Shown here piece by piece: positions 29,962 to 35,089 of a stretch of 35,089 nucleotides of DNA. Origin of the DNA: a virus; IMG/VR virus record IMGVR_UViG_3300040801_002329, positions 1 to 35,089 of that record. One strand, written 5' to 3'. How positions within the stretch are numbered: the stretch's first letter is position 1; each line of letters starts with the position of its first letter. The notes beneath the pieces were generated by a model, which made no database searches, was not told the origin of the DNA, and saw only the letters and a program-made list of their open reading frames with translations. Both the position numbers and the translations under genes were made by a program.

Positions 29962-31061
29962 ACGCGCTGCCGGAGCCGCACTTCGTCGACCGCGATCCGG
30001 TCGACATTACGCTGGCCTTGATCGCGGCTTACGAGGCCATGGCGGGGCGCGCCCTGCAGCCGGCGCAGGTGGAGCGCCTGCTGGTCGACCTGCTGGCCTA
30101 TTCCGAGACGCTGGTCAGGATCGCGATCCAGGAGACGGGCAAGCAGAACATGGTGGCCTATGCCACCGGCGTGAACCTGGATCACCTCGGCGCCCTGCTG
30201 GGCGTGGTTCGCCTGCCTGCGCGCCCGGCGGCGGTTACGGTCCAGGCATCGCTGGCAACCGCCTCCGATGCCGACGTTACGGTGCCCGCCGGCACCCGTA
30301 TCAAGTCCAGGGACGGCGCGGTGATCTTTCGCACGGCCCGCGCGTTGGTGATTGCCGCCGGAGAGGTCTCCGGCGAAACCGAGGCCGTGGCGTCGGAGGC
30401 CGGCGAAGCCGGCAACGGTTACCTGCCCGGCGACATCGCCACCGTCATGGATCCGGTTCCAGGCGCCGCCATCGCGAACACCACCACGTCGTACGGCGGG
30501 GCGGCGGTGGAGGATGACGAGCGCCTGCGCGCCCGCGTCCAGGAGGCGCCGGAGCGCTTCAGCGTGGCTGGCCCCATGGGGGCCTATCGCTGGTACGCCA
30601 TGAGCGCGCATCAGTCGCTGGTGGACGCTGGCGTGATCAGCCCGACGCCTGGCGTGGTCCAGGTCTACCCTCTGGGCAAAGACGGCATCCCCGCCCCCGA
30701 GATCCGCGCCCTGGTCGACGCCATGCTGAACGATGACAAGATCCGCCCCCTGACGGATCAGGTCGAGGTGCTGCCGCCGGTTGAGGTGCCGTTCGCGCTG
30801 TCGGTCGAGCTGACCTTGCTACGTGGCGCCGACCAGGCGAGCGTTGAAGCGGCGGCAGCGGCAGCGGCGGCGCGCTATACGGCAGAACGGCGCGACGGCC
30901 TGGGGCGCGACCTCATTCACGCGCAGATCATCGCGGCACTGTCGGTGCCGGGGGTCTATGACGTGACCGTGCTGTCCCCGGATGAGCGCGTCCTGGACGG
31001 CTTCGAGTGGGCCAACGCCACGTCCATCAACATCGCGGTGGTGGGGGTGGCGGATGGCTGA
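29958..31061 (+). CDS. Baseplate protein gpJ (P2-like)
   Basis: A 367-residue protein, GTG start overlapping the W stop. P2 gpJ/baseplate-J features: DLLAYSETLVRIAIQETGKQ, NLDHLGALLGVVRLPARPAA, and VTVPAGTRIKSRDGAVIFRT. Wedge component. The C-terminus ends in VYDVTVLSPDERVL and overlaps the next gene by 8 bases. Confidence 0.93.
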   Translation: MNALPEPHFVDRDPVDITLALIAAYEAMAGRALQPAQVERLLVDLLAYSETLVRIAIQETGKQNMVAYATGVNLDHLGALLGVVRLPARPAAVTVQASLATASDADVTVPAGTRIKSRDGAVIFRTARALVIAAGEVSGETEAVASEAGEAGNGYLPGDIATVMDPVPGAAIANTTTSYGGAAVEDDERLRARVQEAPERFSVAGPMGAYRWYAMSAHQSLVDAGVISPTPGVVQVYPLGKDGIPAPEIRALVDAMLNDDKIRPLTDQVEVLPPVEVPFALSVELTLLRGADQASVEAAAAAAAARYTAERRDGLGRDLIHAQIIAALSVPGVYDVTVLSPDERVLDGFEWANATSINIAVVGVADG

Positions 31062-32100
31062 CGAGCGACTTCTTCCGGCCGGCATTCGCGATGAACGCTC
31101 CCGGACCCTGCTGGCCCTCATGGATCGCCTGGAGGGCCTCGACCTCTCGAAGGTCCTGATTTACGACATCGACGGTGTGGACGCCTCGGCGCTGCCCCAC
31201 CTGGGCTGGCAGTTCCATGTGATGGGGCCGGAGGGCTGGGAACTGGCCCTGACTGACCGACAGCGCCGAGACCTGGTCAAGCAGGCGCTGGAGCTGCACC
31301 GCTACAAGGGAACGCGCTGGGCCGTGCGCCAGGCGCTCGACGCGCTCGGCGTCCGCGCCGACATCGTCGAGTGGTTCGAGCCTGCTGGCGATGGCCTGAG
31401 CCCCTACGAGTTCGGGCTGCGCGCGACGGTGCGCGCGCCGGTGCGGCGCGACCAGCTGCTGGGCACCGAGGCCACGGACGCCATCATTCGGGCCGTGGAT
31501 GCCTACAAGAACGTCCGCTCTCACCTCGGTTGGATCGCGTTCGCGGTCGAGTTCGACATGCCTATCGGGCCTGACGGTATCACGGATGAGCGCCTGGTGA
31601 TCGACACCACCCGCGCCCGGATCCCCTGGTTCCCGGTGTTCGACATCACGGTGCTGGATGCCGAGAGGCTGGACCCCGATCCGTTCGAGCAGCGGCGCGA
31701 GGTCGTCGACATCGCGCCCGTGGCCGTGGTGTGGGGCCGCCCGTCGCGCCTGGACCGTCGCCTGTCCGAGGGTTACGCCGACCAAGGCCCGCAGATGGAC
31801 CTGGCGCTGGTGTACCGCGAGGGTGAGCTGGTGCCGCCCATGGAGCTGGTTCAGCGCACGGTGTTCTCCGTGGCCGCGCTGGCGCCCGCCGCCCCCGATC
31901 CGTCGTCCAGCGCGCTGGTCTTGCCGGCCAGCGAGATCGCCTTGAGCCCGTCCCTCGCGAGCCTTGGGACGAACATGGACGACACGCCGTTACCTGCCCG
32001 CGCCGAGCCGGCGCGGGGCTATGACCTGATGCCATCCCTGGATGGCGTTCCCGCCGACGTCTACCCCCTCGACATCGCCATGGAGGCCGTCCATGCCTGA
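31054..32100 (+). CDS. Tail protein gpI (P2-like)
   Basis: A 348-residue protein. Residues 1-190 match P2 gpI: LPHLGWQFHVMGPEGWELAL and LHRYKGTRWAVRQALDALGV. It is longer than P2 gpI (about 176 residues): the second half is an added Pro/Ala-rich, beta-like part with the repeat-like 'WGRPSRLDRRLSEGYADQGP'. It connects the baseplate to fibres. Overlaps J by 8 bases and the next gene by 8. Confidence 0.85.
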   Translation: MADERLLPAGIRDERSRTLLALMDRLEGLDLSKVLIYDIDGVDASALPHLGWQFHVMGPEGWELALTDRQRRDLVKQALELHRYKGTRWAVRQALDALGVRADIVEWFEPAGDGLSPYEFGLRATVRAPVRRDQLLGTEATDAIIRAVDAYKNVRSHLGWIAFAVEFDMPIGPDGITDERLVIDTTRARIPWFPVFDITVLDAERLDPDPFEQRREVVDIAPVAVVWGRPSRLDRRLSEGYADQGPQMDLALVYREGELVPPMELVQRTVFSVAALAPAAPDPSSSALVLPASEIALSPSLASLGTNMDDTPLPARAEPARGYDLMPSLDGVPADVYPLDIAMEAVHA

Positions 32101-32509
32101 TCCCGATCCCGTCTGGAAACAGGCCAAAGTCCTGCAGGGGCTGTACCGCCGCATGGCGGCGTCCCTGGTCAACGTGGGGCCGTGTGTCCACATCGTCTCG
32201 TTCCGGCTGGGGCTGGGATGGATCGACGAAACTGGCGCGGTCCCGGTGCCCATTCAGCCTCCGTTCACGTCGACGGCGATCCCCGGCGATTTCTTCACGG
32301 CCGCGACCGAAGGGTCGGCCGAGGACGAAACCGCGCTGATCCGCTGTGTCGTGCCCGCCGGCGCCGTCAGCGAGCCCACCCGCGCCACCGTCATCGGCCT
32401 GTATGACCAGGCCGACACGCTGGTGGCGGCGGTCTCGTTCCTCCCGGAGTGGATCACGCCCGACAAGCGGTATGAGCACTTCGTGCACCTGAACTTCCCG
32501 ACGGAGTAA
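32093..32509 (+). CDS. Probable tail-collar fibre-associated protein
   Basis: A 138-residue protein (MPDPDPVWKQAKVLQGLYRR...). The segment GDFFTAATEGSAEDETALIR...RATVIGLYDQADTLVAAVSF is like the N-terminal collar part of phage tail fibres. Position between gpI and the fibre supports a fibre attachment role, but the family call is weak. Confidence 0.6.
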   Translation: MPDPDPVWKQAKVLQGLYRRMAASLVNVGPCVHIVSFRLGLGWIDETGAVPVPIQPPFTSTAIPGDFFTAATEGSAEDETALIRCVVPAGAVSEPTRATVIGLYDQADTLVAAVSFLPEWITPDKRYEHFVHLNFPTE

Positions 32510-32513
32510 GGCC

Positions 32514-33077
32514 ATGCCCCTGATCGTCGACGTGAAATGGCGTGAGCAATACGCCAGCCACGCCCTGAACCGCAAGCTGGCCGGCGTCACGGACCCCGGC
32601 ATCTACTGGGGCTTCGTCCTGGCGCCGGGCGGCGGGCTGTCGGTGGCCGTCTCCGAAGGCGCCGATCCCGACTACCCGGTGTCGGTCGCGGTGGTCGAGC
32701 GCGACGGGTACAGCCTGACAGTGCGCCTCGACACCACCGAGACGGTGGCCATCGCCTCGCCGGGGACCTGGTATGTGGTGCTAGAGGCCAGCTACATCGT
32801 CGGCCAGGACAGCGCCGCGACCCTCAAGGCCGTAGCCAGCCCGGCCGACCACCATGTGGTCCTGGGCCGCGTTGTGGTGCCCGAGGGCGCCACGGCTGTC
32901 GCGGCGGACATGATCGACGAAGACGGCCGCATGGAGGCCCATCCGGCCATCCTTGCGGCCCGCACGGCGACCCTGATCACCAACCTGACCACCAGCCTGA
33001 TCGATGCACGCCAGCGTGTGCACAACCTGGAACGCTGGGCCGGCCCCGCCGGCTATGACCCGGCGACCACCTACTGA
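32514..33077 (+). CDS. Hypothetical tail fibre/baseplate protein
   Basis: A 187-residue protein starting MPLIVDVKWREQYASHALNR, with TAAGG close to the ATG. A beta-rich N-terminal part (YWGFVLAPGGGLSVAVSEGA, SLTVRLDTTETVAIAS) is followed by a helical end. Similar fibre-module proteins lie between gpI and the fibre; role inferred from place only. Confidence 0.65.
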   Translation: MPLIVDVKWREQYASHALNRKLAGVTDPGIYWGFVLAPGGGLSVAVSEGADPDYPVSVAVVERDGYSLTVRLDTTETVAIASPGTWYVVLEASYIVGQDSAATLKAVASPADHHVVLGRVVVPEGATAVAADMIDEDGRMEAHPAILAARTATLITNLTTSLIDARQRVHNLERWAGPAGYDPATTY

Positions 33078-33088
33078 GGAGAGACCCC

Positions 33089-35089
33089 ATGGGAGCCTTG
33101 ATGAATGAAATCTCAGCCATGCTGGCCGCCCAGGATGCCCTTCGGCAGCGGGTGGACTTGCTGTTGGCCGCCTACGGCGAGGGGTCGCTGGACCCGGCCG
33201 AGATCCAGCGACAGATCCAGGAGGCCACCCAGGACGCCATCGACGCGGTGTTGGCGCAACTGGACGGGCTGGACGTCTCCGAGCTGGCATTGCGCGCCGA
33301 GCTGCAGCGCAAACTGCTTGGCCTGCAGAACGCCTACGGCCCTGAAAAGTACTTTTTCGAGTTCTTTAATGCGCTGTTTACGACCGCCGACACCCTGACC
33401 GTGACCGGCGTGTCCACGGTGTCAGGTGACGACAGCGTGGACATCTCCAGCACGTCCGACCTGCAGGTCGGGCGCGAATATGCCATCGACGGCCCTGCCT
33501 CAACGGTGATCGTCACCGTGGCCGAGATCTTCAGCGCCACCCGCTTCCGGGCGTCGGCGCCGGTGGACACCACCTTGACCGACGCCACCTTGCGCCGCAC
33601 CAACTGGACCATCGACGGCGACGAGGCCACGGCGGTTGCCGGGCAGGTATATTATTCGCGCCTGCTGAACCTGGGTGGCGACGACATCGACAAGGCCATC
33701 GTCATCCGGCGCCAGGACAACGCGGCCGACGTGCGCCTGTACTTCAAGGACGACACGCACGCAACCTGGACCGAGGCCCCCTGGGGCTGGAAGCGCGACA
33801 GCGACGTGGGCCTGACGGACCTGGGCCTGATCTCCGACGGCTCGACCGACACCGGCCTGATCGACGTCGAGTATCGGCTGCGGGCGCGCGGGACGTTCGA
33901 GCTCAAGATTGTGGTCGAGGGTGAGGGCGTGACGATCAAGCATATCGTCGGCGTCGACCAGGAAACCCTGCTGGGCGGCCTGCATCACGCCCCCGAGACC
34001 CCGGTCAACAGCGCCCCCGCTGACGCGGCCGTCGACGTGATCGAGACCCCAACCCTGACGGTGGAGGCATACAGCTCGGCGGTCGAGAGCCCGATGGCGG
34101 GCAGCCAGTGGCAGGTGTCCACCGACGCGGCCGACTGGTCCGCGCCCGTGTACGACAGCGACGAGGAGGCAGCCGGCCTGTCGCACGAGATGCCGCCGGC
34201 GGTGCTGCTGGAGGGCACGACCTATCACTGGCGCGCGCGGCTGAAGGACACCGAGGGGGCCTGGTCGGATTGGTCGACCCCGACCGAGTTTGCCACGGCC
34301 GCCGCCTTCGAGTACGTCGTGACGCCCCAGATCACCTCGCCCACCAACGGCGCCGTCGACATCCCGGAACAGCCGACGCTGTTCTCCAGCGCCTTCGCGG
34401 TGCATGACGGGTCCGACACGCATGAGGCCAGCCGCTGGCAGATCCGTTCGGCCGCCGGCAGCTACACCACACCCGACTGGGACAGCGGCGAAGACGCGGT
34501 CAACCTGGAGGAGATCCAGGTGCCCGCCGGCATTCTGGCCGACGGCACCCAGACCTATTATGCCCGCGTCCAACACAAGGGCACGGCGCTTGGCTGGTCC
34601 GAGTGGTCGGCGGAGATCAGCTTCACGACCAAGGATCTGTTCGCCAACATCGTCGGCATCGCCCTGGTGACCTCCGGCGGTGGCGGCGGGACCTGGGCGC
34701 GGGTCGATGAGGACGGCAACAACAAGACGACCGACGCATCGTTCTTCAACGGCCACCCGGTGTACGGCGGCATCACCGACGCGGTGATCGACAGCCAGGA
34801 CATGGTGAAGATCCCGAAGTTCTATTACCGCGTGGCCGCCGCGCCAACGGGCAGCGACCGCGCCGGCAAGAAGTGCTGGTGGATCAGCGACCAGCCGGCC
34901 GACGGCTTCGTGCTGCACCCGGCCTTCATGGATGGCGGCGTCGAGATCCCGTATTTCTACGTCGGCAAATATCAGGGGTCGAACGACAGCGGCACCAAGC
35001 TGGGGTCGGTGTCCGGCGTGGCGCCGCTGGTCAGCATCGACTTCCCGACCATGCAGTCCCGCGCTTCGGCGCGCAACGCCGGCGGCGTG
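33089..35089 (+). CDS. Tail fibre with FN3-like repeats and start of a DGR-type ligand domain (cut by window edge)
   Basis: Open for 667 codons to the window end with no stop; GGAG lies upstream of the ATG. Order: helical attachment region (1-90), a beta-rich shaft (about 95-300), two fibronectin-III-like repeats (about 300-409 and 410-517; TYHWRARLKDTEGAWSDWST and YYARVQHKGTALGWSEWS). From about 518 a C-type-lectin-like module starts: MVKIPKFYY, ISDQPADGFVLHPAFMDGG and KYQGS...KLGSVSGVAPL. The same module is in the gene at 8025. Its variable C-terminal end should lie beyond the window. It should be the receptor-binding protein. Confidence 0.88.
   Translation, partial: MGALMNEISAMLAAQDALRQRVDLLLAAYGEGSLDPAEIQRQIQEATQDAIDAVLAQLDGLDVSELALRAELQRKLLGLQNAYGPEKYFFEFFNALFTTADTLTVTGVSTVSGDDSVDISSTSDLQVGREYAIDGPASTVIVTVAEIFSATRFRASAPVDTTLTDATLRRTNWTIDGDEATAVAGQVYYSRLLNLGGDDIDKAIVIRRQDNAADVRLYFKDDTHATWTEAPWGWKRDSDVGLTDLGLISDGSTDTGLIDVEYRLRARGTFELKIVVEGEGVTIKHIVGVDQETLLGGLHHAPETPVNSAPADAAVDVIETPTLTVEAYSSAVESPMAGSQWQVSTDAADWSAPVYDSDEEAAGLSHEMPPAVLLEGTTYHWRARLKDTEGAWSDWSTPTEFATAAAFEYVVTPQITSPTNGAVDIPEQPTLFSSAFAVHDGSDTHEASRWQIRSAAGSYTTPDWDSGEDAVNLEEIQVPAGILADGTQTYYARVQHKGTALGWSEWSAEISFTTKDLFANIVGIALVTSGGGGGTWARVDEDGNNKTTDASFFNGHPVYGGITDAVIDSQDMVKIPKFYYRVAAAPTGSDRAGKKCWWISDQPADGFVLHPAFMDGGVEIPYFYVGKYQGSNDSGTKLGSVSGVAPLVSIDFPTMQSRASARNAGGV

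Noticed and set aside
33500-34918. A 472-codon open frame on the minus strand
   Set aside because: Antisense to the tail fibre, whose plus-strand frame has clear FN3-like and lectin-like modules.
1-35089. DGR template repeat or reverse transcriptase inside the window
   Set aside because: Reading both strands I found no second copy of the 9105-9200 core (GCGGGCCTCTTCGGC) and no gene with reverse transcriptase motifs (such as YxDD). They must lie outside or be absent.
1-35089. CRISPR arrays, tRNA or rRNA genes, insertion sequences
   Set aside because: No regularly spaced repeats, no tRNA-like cloverleaf with CCA-type context, and no transposase other than the MuA type was seen.

Overview
The window is most of a transposable, Mu-like prophage in a high-GC (roughly two-thirds G+C by eye) proteobacterium. 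Codon use, the GH108 endolysin and the type of early genes suggest an alphaproteobacterium (Rhodospirillales/Rhodobacterales-like), but no host gene is present and this assignment is only an inference. The left end (attL and the repressor) and the right end (the rest of the tail fibre and everything after it) lie outside the window.

Layout. (1) 1-1895: a Ner-type regulator and several very small genes on both strands whose 3' ends overlap; two minus-strand starts share a 22-bp motif. (2) 1895-5341: transposition genes, with a small leader gene, MuA-type DDE transposase and MuB-type ATPase. (3) 5347-10123: an early operon of tightly overlapping small genes, including two Cys-rich putative metal-binding proteins, a stand-alone DnaA domain IV, a Gam-type DNA-end-binding protein, a P-loop/C-type-lectin-like fusion, GemA and a Mor-type activator. 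(4) 10249-12026: lysis genes. (5) 12023-20956: head genes (small and large terminase, portal, F-like head protein with a nuclease-like tail, protease with nested scaffold, decoration protein, capsid, gpG). (6) 20959-33077: a P2-type contractile tail (sheath, tube, frameshifted chaperone, tape measure, U, X, D, V, PAAR, W, J, I). (7) 33089 to the end: a large tail fibre, open at the window edge.

Most notable result. The gene at 8025-9224 ends in what looks like a diversity-generating retroelement (DGR) variable repeat. Ten NAC codons sit in a framework almost free of adenine, and the gene is followed by a perfect 9-bp hairpin with a GAGA tetraloop, the kind of structure known to follow DGR target repeats. 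The same ligand-binding fold starts in the truncated tail fibre at the right edge. I see no reverse transcriptase or template repeat inside the window. The simplest model is a phage DGR whose RT and template lie just beyond the right edge and which serves two targets: the tail fibre and, unusually, an early-operon gene fused to a P-loop segment.

Other structure worth attention: a 22-bp palindrome repeated identically before the protease gene and before gene W, with a related one before the lysis genes, at positions resembling Mu late promoters; a three-arm, attenuator-like set of competing hairpins within a short coupled reading frame just before gam; a canonical GGGAAAC -1 frameshift site in the tail chaperone; and a nested scaffold start.
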